Origin: Locusta migratoria
Lineage: Eukaryota; Arthropoda; Insecta; Orthoptera; Acrididae
Assembly: GCA_026315105.1 (NCBI GenBank)
Contig: CM048745.1
Coordinates: 742,261,006-742,325,005 of the forward strand
Direction of reading: 5' to 3'
Length of the DNA: 64,000 bases
In this document: positions 21,417-31,714 of the stretch, piece by piece
How positions within the stretch are numbered: position 1 is the first letter of the stretch
Layout: each line of letters starts with the position of its first letter
Translations under genes and position numbers: made by a program
The notes under the pieces: model-generated
What the model was told of the DNA's origin: nothing
What the model saw: only the letters and a program-made list of their open reading frames with translations
Databases searched by the model: none

Positions 21417-22649
21417 GAATGGCAAGGAACCGTCCTTCTCTACTTCCATCGTGAATTTAATGTGGCCATGGATACTGTTGATGTGCTCCAGGAACTCTTC
21501 TATTTTTTCTGTCCATGAGACCAGATGACGAAGGTACCGTCGACGTAACGATAAAAGCAGCTAGGCTTTGCAGGAGCCGTGTCCAAGGCAATTTATTCGA
21601 AATGTTCCATGAAGAAGTTGGCTACTGTAGCTAAAGGGGTTCTCATCGCAACGCCGTCTGTCTGGTTAAAATAATCTCCACCATATAAGAAATATGATGA
21701 CATCAGTGTGTGCGTAAATAAATCCACGATGGTGTCGTCAAACAACTGGACAGTAAGTCAATAGATTCTGTAATTGGAACAGACGTGGAAAGGGAGAGCA
21801 CATCGAAGCAAACCATAATATCTTCTTCCCTTAGGCGCCGTCCTATAATTCGGTCGATGAAGTCCGTCGTATTCTTTATATGGTGTTCACAGTGTCCAAC
21901 GCGCGTGGAGAGGAGTGTGGCCAGGTGTTTGGCAAGTCTATGGGTAGGAGAGCCGATGGTATAAACTATCGGCCTTAACAGTGTATCCTTCTTGTGCACC
22001 TTTGGCAGACCGTAAAAAGTAGGTGGTCTTGCGGCCTGAGGAAAGAGGTTCTTAATTGTGCTCTCTTCCAGAGACGATCTTTTCAGGAGTTCTGACGTCT
22101 TCCTCACAATTCTGGATGTTGGGTCCCGAGGCAGCTTCTGGTACGTATCTTCTTCCAACATCTGTCGGATTTTCCCATCATAATCGGCTCGTTCCATCAG
22201 GACGGTAGCATTGCCCTTATCAGCTGGCAAAACGACTGTGAGAGGATCGTTGCGGAGTGCACGAAGGCCACAGAGTTCAGCTCTGGTCATGTTTGGTGCT
22301 GGAGGCATCGATTTTACAAGAATGCGGCTCGTTTCCCTACGAATTTCTTCTGCTATTTCACCGGGAAACTTACGAACCGCTTGTTCAACCCCACTTAATA
22401 TGTCAGCGAAGGGGATGCTTCGAGGCGAAGGAGCAAAGTTAAGGCCCTTCTAAAGTGCTGAGATGGCACCTGCGTCGAAGTTTCTTGCGGTCATGTTGAT
22501 CACCGTACGTTCCAAAGTTTTATGTTCTGCTCCATGTTGTTGTTGAGAAAGGCGACTGAATTTACCATTCTGCTTCTCCATGGCCCTCAATAAAGACGGC
22601 GGTTTGCAGCTCAGTACGGCTTGGGATCCCTTACTTTACATGTACATCT

Positions 22650-22980
22650 ATATGTAAATCCACCGCCATGAACCACAGACATTGCCAAGGTGGGGTGGCT
22701 TGCGTGCCACAACGATACAGATAGCCGTACCGTAGGTGCAACCACAGCGGAGGGGTATCCGTGGAGAGGCCAGACAAACGTGTGGTTCCTGAAGAGGGGC
22801 AGCAGCCTTTTCAGTAGTTACAGGGGCAACAGTCTGGATGATTGACTGAGCTGGCCTTGTAACATCAGCTAATGTGGCTTTGCCATGCAGTTACTGCGAA
22901 CGGCTGAAAGCAAGGGGAAACTACAGCCGTTATTTTTCCCGAGGACATGCAGCTCTACTGTATGAATATACCTTTACTAC
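22650..22980 (+). mobile_element. RTE-like LINE 5' untranslated fragment
   Basis: About 300 bp match, inverted, the 5' region of the LINE at 11.88-12.18 kb (shared CAGACAAACGTGTGGTTCCT and GAGGACATGCAGCTCTACTG, allowing mismatches). No coding part follows. Confidence 0.75.
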
Positions 22981-23239
22981 TTCACCTATCACTCCAACAA
23001 GAGGAAAAAGAAAACTTTATCTTTCTGACTATCCCCGCTATCTTTACTACCTCATCTATCACACACTATATATATGAAACATCTATGCATAGGAGTGCAA
23101 TGACAGCCGAAATGACAAGTGCTACCCATGCCAAACTCATCAACAGTGAAGGCGTAGCAGCAAGGCTTGTACTTCTTTTACTCAGATGGACCATCAAGAG
23201 GTCCAGACAACTACTGCTCCGGGAACAGCACAGCATTCG
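22981..23239. other. Unassigned sequence between two LINE fragments
   Basis: A plus-strand open frame crosses it but resembles nothing I know. Confidence 0.35.
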
Positions 23240-25595
23240 TCAGGTGGTGATTTTAATTTACCCTCGATCTGTTGGCGAAATTATATTTTCAAATCAGCAG
23301 GTAGGCATAAACATCGTCCGAAATTGTACTAAACGCATTCTCTGAGAATTACTTCGAACAATTAGTTCATGAGCCAACTAGAATTGTAAATGGATGTGAA
23401 AACACACTTGATCTCTTAGCAACAAATAATCCTGAGCTCATAACGAGCATCAAAACGGATACAGGTATTAGTGAACACAGTTGTCGTAGCGAAATTGAAT
23501 ATCGAAAGTCCCAAAGTTACCAAAAATAAACGCAAAGTATATTTGTTCAGGAAAGCAGATGGAAACAAAATACATTGCTTCTTGAAAGACAGCTTCCACT
23601 CGTTTCTAACACTAAACGTAGGTGTAGACTAGATGTGGCTCAAATTCAAAGAAGTGGTATCGACAGCAATTTACAGTTTTATAGCAAATAAATTAATAAA
23701 AGAAGGAGGCGATCCCCCTTGGTACACAAAACAGGTCAGGACACTGTTGCAAAAGCAAAGGAAAAGGCATACTAAATTTAAACGAACACGAAATCCCCAG
23801 GATTGGCGATCGTACTCAGAAGCTCGAAATTTAGCGAGGATTTCAATGCGAGATGCCTACAATATTTATCACAACGAAACTCTTTCTCGTAATTTGACTG
23901 AAAACCCAAAGAGATTTTGGTCATATGTTAAATATACTCGGGGAAAATCACAAACAATACCTTCACTACGTGATAGTAATGGCGATCCTGCCGATAACAG
24001 CGCTACTAAAGCAGAGTTACTAAACTTAGCTTTTAGAAACTCATTCACCAAAGAAGACGAAACCAATATTCCAGATTTCGAATTACGAACAGATGCCGTA
24101 ATGAGTAACGTAGAAGTAGATATCATCGGAGTAGTGCAGCAACTAAAATCACATAACAAGAACAAGTCTTCTGGTCCGGATTGTATACCCATTAGATTTC
24201 TATCTGATTATGCTGAAGCGATAGCTCCTTACTTAACAGTCATATGCAACCGCTCTCTCATAGAAGGATCTGTACCAAAAGATTGGAAAGTTGCACAGGT
24301 CACACCTATATTCAAGAAAGGCAGTAGGCGTAACCCACTAAACTACAGGCCTATTTCATTGACGTCAATTTGCAGCAGGGTTTTGGAACATATCCTGTAT
24401 TCAAATATTATGAATTATCTCGAACAGAACGAACTATTGACCCAAGGTCAACACGGATTTAGAAAATATCGTTCATGCAAAACACAACTAGCTCTTTATT
24501 CACATTAAGTGATGGGTGCTATCGACAAAGGTTCGCAAATCGATTCCGTATTTCTTGATTTCCAGAAAGCTTTTGACACCGTACCTCACAAACGGCTTTT
24601 AATCAAATTGCGTGGTTATGGTATATCGCCCCGAATTTGCGATTGGATAGGGGATTTCTTGTCAGAGAGGACACAGTTCGTAGTAATCGATGGTAAGGCA
24701 TCGACTAAAACAGAGGTGATATCGGGCGTTCCACAGGGTAGTGTTATTGGTCCTCTGCTATTCCTTGTTTACATAAACGATTTAGGGGAAAATCTAAGTA
24801 GCTGTCTTAGGTTGTTTGCAGATGACGCCGTCATTTACCGTCTAGTAAAATCATCTGAAGATCAAAACCAACTGTAGAACGATCTGAATAAGATATCTTT
24901 ATGGTGTAAAAATTGGCAATTGGCTCTAAATAATGAGAAGTGTGAAGTCGTCCACATGAGTACGAAATGAAATCCGTTAAACTCCACAAAATACCTAGGA
25001 ATTACTATTACTTCAGACCTAAACTGGAAAGAACACGTAGATAATATCATGGGAAAGGCGAACCAGAGACTGCGTTTTATTGGCAGAACCCTTAAAAGAT
25101 GCAACAGAACTACTAAAGAAACTGCATACACTGCGCTTGTTCGTCCATTTTTGGAGTATTGCAGCCCAGTGTGGGATCCTTATCAGGTGGGTTTGACGGA
25201 GGACATCGAAAGAGTCCAAAGAAGGACAGCTCGTTTCGTATTGTCACGATATAGGGGAAACAGCGTTACGGAAATGATACGGGATCTGGGATGGGAATCA
25301 CTACAACAACGGCGCTTATCGCTGCGGCGTGGGCTACTTGCGAAACTCCAATCACCAACATTCTCCTCCGAATGCGAAAATATATTGTTGACTCCCACTT
25401 ACATAGGTAGAAATGATCATCAGAATAAAATACGAGAAATCAGAGCTCGAACAGAGAGATTCAGGTGTTCTTTCTTCCCGCGCGCTATTCGAGAATGGAA
25501 TGGGAGATAAATAGTATAATTGTGGTTCGATGAACCCTCTTCCAGGTACTTAAATGTGATTTGCAGAGTATCCCATGTAGATGTAGATGTAGGTA
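23240..25595 (+). mobile_element. CR1/Jockey-like LINE, young copy with endonuclease end, RT and 3' tail
   Basis: Order: endonuclease C-terminal part (PTRIVNGCENTLDLLATNNP), linker, RT with GPDCIPIRFL, LNYRPISLTSICSRVLEHIL, FLDFQKAFDTVPHKRL, GVPQGSVIGPLLFLVYINDL and FADDAVIYRL (catalytic ADD intact), then YLGITITSDLNWKEH and a post-RT block VQRRTARFVLSRYRGNSV. From 23633 to 25510 the frame is continuous except for three in-frame stops (24506, 24875, about 24968) and a 39-bp in-frame gap. The 3' end has an (ATGTAG)n tail. The 5' part of the endonuclease is missing. The low damage suggests recent insertion. Confidence 0.9.
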
Positions 25596-25599
25596 CCAC

Positions 25600-25692
25600 C
25601 TGAAGATGGCAACGTGTACGACTGGCGAAATATCGTGGAAGAATTACGATAAAACCCGGTTGGATACCCGAGAACTGTTTAACAACGTCACA
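25600..25692 (-). mobile_element. Penelope-like terminal fragment
   Basis: Reverse complement of the opening segment of the Penelope-like remnant at 15725 (GGGTATCCAACCNGGTTTTA type). Only about 90 bp remain. Confidence 0.6.
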
Positions 25693-25792
25693 ATTGCTTC
25701 CCATAAACAACGGGCATCTTCTTGAATTAGAAATAAAATGTAAAATCCCTAAAAAGTGCTTTGGGAAGATTTTCACTGTAAACTGTGATTAC

Positions 25793-26027
25793 CTGTATGA
25801 TACTCAAGCATTGCAAGAAGGCAGAGCCGATCTCGTCTTGTTTCCCGCGGTCTGGCTCCACCGCGTCGAATGGCAGGCCCATGACAGAGGCAGCTATGGT
25901 GCGCAGCGCCACCAGGCAGAACAGCTGGTACGTCTGCACCTCGCTGCTCGCTGCCGAGCACCTCCTCCAGGCGCTGACACGCGTACTCGGCGCCCTCGTC
26001 GAAGGCGTCCGTCAACTGCCTCAGCAC
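25793..26027 (-). pseudogene. P450 exon A (helix C to E region), frameshifted by a 7-bp duplication
   Basis: The exon starts after the acceptor TTTTAACAG and ends at the donor CAG|GTAATC. The first part reads VLRQLTDAFDEGAEY and on to EEVLGSE; the second part, in another frame, reads VQTYQLFCLVALRTIAASVM and ends FLQCLSIIQ. The frame change falls exactly on a tandem duplication of a heptamer (CAGCGAG twice; plus-strand 25940-25953). Removing one copy gives 228 bp, 76 codons, an open frame and phase 0 at both ends. The segment matches the CYP4 region that follows the W-x-x-x-R / P-x-F block (mostly helices C to E). Codon use is GC-rich, unlike the AT-rich surroundings, as expected for a host exon. 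Confidence 0.82.
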
Positions 26028-26206
26028 CTGTTAAAACACCACACACAGTGACTAACATTTTACCCACTTATGAACAAACACGTCTTATGTAATTCTGATC
26101 TATTTTCTGTCGTTGTGGTCTTCAGTGCGCAAACTGGTTTGATGCAGCTCTCCACGCTACTTGTCCTGTGCAGGCCTCTTCATCTGATAATACGTACAGC
26201 AGCCTA

Positions 26207-27518
26207 CGAGGTGCATTCAAGTTCTAAGGACTCCGTTTTTTTTTCTCCAGACTGGAAAGAGATAGAAACAAGCGCATTGTTTTAAAATGAGGCCGCGTTC
26301 ATTGTCAATACGTCCCAGAGATGGCAGCACCGTACGGCAGATGGAATTTTACCGCCAGCAGCGAGAATGGGAACTGTTTTAGATACATAAAATGGCGACA
26401 TTTTCCTTACTTGAACAGCGTGCAATCATTCGTTTTCTGAATTTGCGTGGTGTGACACCAATTGAAATTCATCGACAGTTGAAGGAGATATGTGGCGATG
26501 GAGTTATGGATGTGTAGAAAGTGCGTTCGTGGGTGCGACAGTTTAATGAAGGCAGAACATCGTGTGACAACAAACCAAAACAACCTCGGGCTCGCACAAG
26601 CCGGTATGACAACATGATTGAGAAAGTGGGGAGAATTGTTTTGGGTGATCGCCGAATGACTGTTGAACAGATCGCCTCCAGAGCTGGCATTTCTGTGGGT
26701 TCTGTGCACACAATCCTGTATGACGACCTGAAAATGCGAAAGGTGTCATCCAGGTGGGTGCCACGAATGCTGACGGACGACCACAAGGCTGCCCGTATGG
26801 CATGTTGCCAAGCAATGTTGACGCGTAATGACAGCATGAAAGGGACTTTCTTTTCGTCGGTTGTGACAATGGATGAGACGTGGATGCCATTTTTCAATCG
26901 AGAAACAGAGTGCCAGTCAGCTCAATGGAAGCACACAGATTCACCGCCACCAAAAAAATTTCGGGTAAATGCCAGTGCTGAAAAAATGACGGTGTCCATT
27001 TTCTGGGACAGCGAGGGCGTAGTCCTTACCCATTGCGTTCCAAAGAGCACTATGGTAACAGGTGCAACCTACAAAAATGTTTGGAAGAACAAATTCCTTC
27101 CTGCACTGCAACAAAAACGTCCCGGAAGGGCTGCACGTGTGCTGTTTCACCAAGACAACGCACCCGCACATCGAGCTAACGTTAAGCAACAGTTTCTTCG
27201 TTATAACAACTTTGTAGTGATTCCTCATGCTCCCTAGTCACTTGACCTGGCTACTAGTGGCTTTTTCCATCAATGAAAGACACTCTCTGTGGGCGCACAT
27301 TCACCAGCCGTGCTGCTATTGCCTCAGCGATTTTCCAATGGTCAAAACAGACTCCTAAAGAAGCCTTCGCCGCTGCCATGGAATCAAGGCGTCAGCGATG
27401 TGAAAAATGTGTACGTCTGCAGGGCGATTACTTCGAAAAGTAACGCCAGTTTCATCGATTTCGGGTGAGTAGTTAATTAGAAAAAAAATCGGAGGTCTTA
27501 GAACTTGAATGCACTTCG
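26207..27518 (+). mobile_element. mariner transposon, 1312 bp
   Basis: The inverted repeats CGAGGTGCATTCAAGTTCTA and CGAAGTGCATTCAAGTTCTA (about 30 bp) are flanked by TA, and the host LINE resumes exactly at the second TA. One transposase gene lies inside. Size and structure are those of a classic mariner. Confidence 0.95.
26392..27440 (+). pseudogene. mariner transposase, inactivated
   Basis: Starts MATFSLLEQRAIIRFLNLRG (first HTH). A stop at 26515 breaks it, then the frame stays open from 26521 to 27237: second HTH (VEQIASRAGISVGSVHTIL), the linker WVPRMLTDD, first catalytic Asp in MDETW, then second Asp in HQDNAPAH. At the third site, where mariners have APSD, this copy reads ATSG (about 27250) after another stop. 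Family length is about 345 residues. Two stops and the loss of the third Asp make it dead. Confidence 0.9.
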
Positions 27519-28196
27519 TACATCCTTTTGAATCTGCTTACTATATTCGTCCCTCGGTCTCCCTCTATGATTTTTCATCCTAATGCTAATTTGATGATTC
27601 CTTCATGTCTCAGAATGTGTCCTACCAAACTATCCCTTCTCTTACTGCAGATGTGCCAGAAACGCCTTTTCTACCCAATTCTGTTGAGCATTACGTCATT
27701 AGTTACGTGATCTACCCATCCAATCTTCATCAATCGTCTGTAGCACCACATTTAAAAAGCTTGTATCGTCTTTATATCTGAACTCCTTATCATACACGTT
27801 TCACTCCCGTTCAATGCTACACTTCAGACATATGCTTTCAGGAAGGACTTCTAATATTTAAACCAAAATTGGATGTCAACAAATTTCGCTTCTTCAGAAA
27901 TGCTTTTCTTCCCATAGCTATTATGCATTTTATACCTTCTTTACTTCAGCCATTAGAAGTTATCTTGCTACACAAATAACAAAAATGATCTCATTACCTA
28001 ATGTAATTCCTTCAACATCGCCTGATTTTCTGACACTACATTCCATTACCCTCGATTTACTCTTGTTAATGTTAATCTTATATCTTCCTTTCAAGACAAA
28101 GTCTATTTCATTTACATGCTCTTTCATGTACTTTGCTGTCTCAGACAGAATTATTATGTCGTCAGCCAACCGCAAGGTTTTTATTCCCTCTCCAAA

Positions 28197-28350
28197 ATGT
28201 TCAAATGTTTTTTAAGCTTAAAGGAATTAACTGCGGGGTCATCAGTCCCTAAACTTACAAACTACTCATGAACTACCTTATACTAAAGACGACACAAACA
28301 TCCATGCCTGAGGGGGGCATTCGAACCCCCGACTGTAGCGGCCGTGCAGG
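28197..28350 (-). mobile_element. tRNA-derived SINE, family A, 5' truncated
   Basis: Tail, body and B box (GGGGTTCGAATGC-like, minus strand) are present; the A-box half is missing at 28350. Confidence 0.85.
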
Positions 28351-28354
28351 CTTT

Positions 28355-28960
28355 GTTGTAATTTTGATGTCCTGTACAGGCAGGCTGGCAGCAGCATGAT
28401 GGTACATGAGATTTAAGAGACAATGAAATGGAGTTAAAACAGGTGAATTTTAAATACCTTTCTATGGTGAAATTGGAGAGAACAGAGTCACAGATGATAA
28501 AATCACATATGTTGAGATAAAACATACCACAGTGGCTTAAAAACACCAATAGGAACACAAAAACACTCGTTATGATGGAAAATGCAGACACTGGATGAAA
28601 AACACAGGTGACACAGGTTCGGCATGTTGTGGTCGCAACACATTAAAATCACTTTCTTGACACACACACAACACTGGACGATTGATACATCAGATAAAAT
28701 GTACGGCACTGTGAGCCCTGCAGGGGTAAGGATAGGAGTGGGTGTGGTTAACGTGGGGCTGGGCAGGGGTGGAGAGTGGATAGGGAGAGGAGGAACGGGG
28801 GAAGGAGGAAGAGAGGGAGGGGAAGCCAAGTGGTGAGGGAAAGGAGAGAGGGCATTGTGTCTGAGGATGGGAGGAGGAAGGATTAAAGCTGATGGGATAG
28901 GTAGACGGAACAGGATGGATCCTATTCTCACGCGTATGGAAGTGCTTCGTGCATGCACAG
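28355..28960 (-). mobile_element. LINE 3' untranslated fragment, pyrimidine-rich
   Basis: On the minus strand a C/T-rich stretch is followed by GCTGCTGCCAGCCTGCCTGT and an ATTACAACAAAG end. The end matches that of the LINE at 33.54-34.6 kb (CTATGGTGCTGCTGCCAGCC), so it is probably the same family. No reliable coding remains. Confidence 0.6.
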
Positions 28961-29138
28961 ACTATCGAGTGGGAAACCCACATGACGAACGGAACCTAGT
29001 CACGAATTTTTTTGAAGGATGCTTACTTGTCTCCTGCTCAGAGGGTTGTTTTTTAAGTAAGGGCCGTTTTTATTTTTGAAAAAAGATACAAATACTTTTG
29101 TAAAAAAACTTTTATTATCTGATTCTACACACTTTTAC

Positions 29139-30423
29139 CTATTTTTCTACATAGTTGCCTTCTTTATTTAAGCACTTGTCATACAGTACAACTAAGTTTT
29201 TAATTACCTCTTCAAAGAATTCGGCCGCCTGCTCCGACAGCCAAGAGTTCACGGCCGTTTTCACTTCATCGTCGTCATTGAAGCACTGCCCACCAAGATG
29301 GTGTTTCAGGTACCGGAAAACATGAAAATCGCTAGGAGCAAGTTCAGGACTGTGTGGTACATGGTCCAAAACTTCCCAGCCAAAAGAATCAATCAAATCT
29401 CGAATCTTTTAAGAGGTGTGAGGCCTAATGTTATCGTGCAGGAGCAAAACTCCTTTTATCTGCATGCCGCGCCTTTGTTTTGAATTGCTCTGCGGAGCTT
29501 CTTTAGAGTTGACTGTCGTTCCTCGTGGCATAAAGTCCACTAGCAAAACACCGCGCCGGTCCCAGAACACAGTTGCCATAATCTCACGCTTTGACAGCGT
29601 CTGTTTGGCTTTGACCTTCTCGGGTGAGGTTGTGTGTCGATTGTCGGTTGCTTTCGGGAGTGATATGGGATACCCATGTTTCATCTCCTGTGACAATTTG
29701 ACTCAACATGTCATCCCCTTCTTCCTCATAACGAATCAAAAAGTCCAATGAAGTGGCAAATCTCTTCCCTTTGTGGTCCCCTCTGAGGAGTCTGCCGGCC
29801 GCGGTGGCCGAGGTAACTGAGGCGCTCCAGTCATGGTCAGCACGGCCACTACGGTCGGGGGTTCGAATCCCCCCTCTGGCATGGATATTTGTGCCGTCTT
29901 TAGTCTTAGCTAGTTCATAAGTAGTTTGTAAGCTTACAGACTGATGACCCCGTAGTTAAGTCCCATAAGTTGTACAAACCTTTGAACTTTTTTTTTTTTT
30001 TCTGAGGAGTCTGGGTACCCACCAAGAACACAGTTTCTTAAAGTTTAGGTTTTCAGACACAATTTTGTACAAAACCGATCTTGAAACTAGTGTAAATTCC
30101 AAAGAAGGAGTGGAAATTGTGAATCTTCTGTCTTCACGAATCTTTGTTTCGACTGCAGCCACCAAATCATCAGTGATCACAGAGGGCCGGCCTGTGCATA
30201 CTTCGTCATGGACGTTTTGACGGCCATTTTTAAACCTTGTAACCCATTGACGCACTTTACCTTCACTCATTGCTTTCAAGCCGTAAACTTCTGTTAACTG
30301 ACGATGAATTTCTGCAGCTGATAGGCTTCCCGTAGTCAAAAAACGTATCACTGACCGTATCTCACACGCGGCGGGCGATTCAATAATCGTAAACATTATA
30401 AAGTAGCACAGCGATGCGTACAC
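29139..30423 (-). pseudogene. mariner transposase, frameshifted and split by a SINE
   Basis: The N-terminal frame (30423 to 30001) has both HTH motifs (GSLSAAEIHRQLTEVYG; MSEGKVRQWVTRFKNGR) and the WVPRLL linker. After the SINE, pieces in different frames carry GDETW (about 29690), LLLHDNIRPHTS (about 29430) and SPELAPSDFHVFRYLKHHLG. All three catalytic Asp codons survive, but in different frames. The C terminus KCLNKEGNYVEK is typical of the family. Confidence 0.85.
29795..30000 (+). mobile_element. tRNA-derived SINE, family A, inside a mariner
   Basis: Full-length copy with a T-rich tail and perfect 13-bp target duplications TCTGAGGAGTCTG (29782-29794 and 30001-30013). Confidence 0.95.
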
Positions 30424-30564
30424 GTCAGCTACAGAGCTGCAACTGGCATCAGTGTGAACAGGAAGGATGCCGGCAAGTGGCGCGGTGGCTTGTTGCGGCG
30501 TCCGCGCGAACTACGGAACGACACCCGCGAACGGCTCTTACTTCTAGTAGTTTTTCGTATCAGG

Positions 30565-31545
30565 CTGTCTTAAGAGCAGGAGGTGATACTATAGAAGAAT
30601 TGCAATAAAAATGTCTTGCAACATGTGTACAATTTTTATTGAATGCAGAGATATAGCTGTTAATATACTCATACAAACTTAGAGCAAATGTAAATGAAAA
30701 CATTTTCATTGATTTTTGCGCCGGTTCTTGGTAGAACAACATAATACTTACTTCAAAGTACAATTTTGTGTGGATTCGACAAGTTCGTTTACACTAAGTT
30801 AACCGGTCAGCTTTTGACTTTAAAGTAAGTAGAAAACTGGTTATTTAAATAAATGGCAATATGATGATCTACCGAAGGGTGATGAAAGAATCAGTCAAAA
30901 TATCCAAATTTGCATTCACTTTAAGTTTGTTTAAGTTACATACTAATAGCTGTATCTCTGTACCCAATAAAAATTGGAAAAACTTTATATAGCGTTTGTA
31001 TTGCAATTAGTCATTATTGCCATCTTCCAAATTATTTGCTGTTTCTCCTGAAACATGCTGCAGGTGAAATGTTTGTATTCAATTAGCATTATTTGAAGCT
31101 TTATCTCAGTGAAAGGTCTATGTATAGACAAACGTTCATAGACACTTGAGCTTGTTCATCATATACATAGGCGCCTCAAACCGCGCGGCTTGGAAGTAAA
31201 CGCCTTTTATACGTTTACATATGTGAGCGGCGTAGTTTCGCATGAACTGCACGAAAACGATTAAATACAGTTTCACAGTTGCAGTCTAACTCACAAATTA
31301 ATTGTTTAATCACTACAATAATCACAATATATCTGACAATCTCGAAAAGTGATCTTGACTCGGCGATTCATTTGCTCTTAAGTTGACAAAAAACGAAGTC
31401 GACACATGAAGCAGACGACTCGACAAACGCGTAACGTGTAAATGCTTATTTGCAGTTTGATAGTCTATCGCAAGGAGCGCTGCAGTTGATAACGACCTTC
31501 TTCTGCGTGTCGCTCGTCTCGTATAGAAAGGGCTTAAGACTGTGT
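30565..31545. other. Unassigned AT-rich sequence
   Basis: No repeat ends or coding potential recognised. Confidence 0.4.
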
Positions 31546-31549
31546 TAGA

Positions 31550-31615
31550 TGAGCGTTTAATGCGTCTGCCTAGTAACCAGAAGGTCCTGGGATCGAATCC
31601 CGGCCACAGCACAAA
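31550..31615 (+). mobile_element. tRNA-like fragment (SINE head or decayed tRNA)
   Basis: ATGAGCGTTTAATGCGTCTG (A-box half), CCTAGTAACCAG (anticodon arm; the loop would give AGT, Thr) and GGATCGAATCCCGGCC (B box and T arm). The acceptor and D arms pair poorly, so a SINE head is likelier than a working tRNA gene. Confidence 0.55.
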
Positions 31616-31714
31616 TTTTAATTCAATACCTCTCCTTATATTTAATATCTTTGACATAATGACACAATCTATGTCTCAGGGAATTGAATTATTGTTGATG
31701 TTTACAATTTATTT

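Larger units (their letters stand above)
20280..22640 (-). mobile_element. Penelope-like element, RT plus GIY-YIG, with a SINE inserted
   Basis: On the minus strand: RT part 1 (22308-21703; VVLPADKGNATVLM, PTFYGLPKVHKKD, RPIVYTIGSP), RT part 2 (about 21690-21520; GVAMRTPLATVANFFMEHFE), then the linker FLDVLVRRNPD (21212) and the GIY-YIG endonuclease (GIYKIPCECGQFYVGQTVRT, 20836-20513). The catalytic box reads RYVDG instead of RYVDD. Frameshifts are present. The SINE at 21216 splits it. A 50-bp inverted repeat lies near both ends. Confidence 0.9.
26105..28195 (-). mobile_element. RTE-like LINE, 3' part, interrupted by a mariner
   Basis: The 3' end (GTGGTCTTCAGTGCGCAAAC with TGCAGCTCTCCACGCTACTT) is at 26105-26206. 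The rest continues at 27519-28195 and encodes the RT end (MRLADDIIILSETAKYMKEH) and a decayed post-RT block. The mariner splits it at a TA. Frameshifts throughout. Confidence 0.85.
29040..30560 (-). mobile_element. mariner transposon with a SINE inserted
   Basis: The left end (GGGTTGTTTTTTAAGTAAGG) is clear; the right partner (CGGCTCTTACTT near 30536) is degraded, so that boundary is approximate. A transposase reads on the minus strand from 30423 to 29139. Without the SINE the length is about 1.3 kb. Confidence 0.82.

Noticed and set aside
25609..25650. Hammerhead ribozyme at CTGAAGA...GAAA in the Penelope fragment
   Set aside because: The core matches but the segments that should form stem II (TGGC and TGGC) are not complementary.
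26500..27240. Intact mariner transposase (long open frame)
   Set aside because: An in-frame stop at 26515, a stop at 27235 and loss of the third Asp show it is inactive.
31550..31615. Possible functional tRNA-Thr gene
   Set aside because: The acceptor and D stems do not pair and no terminator run follows; likely a SINE head.
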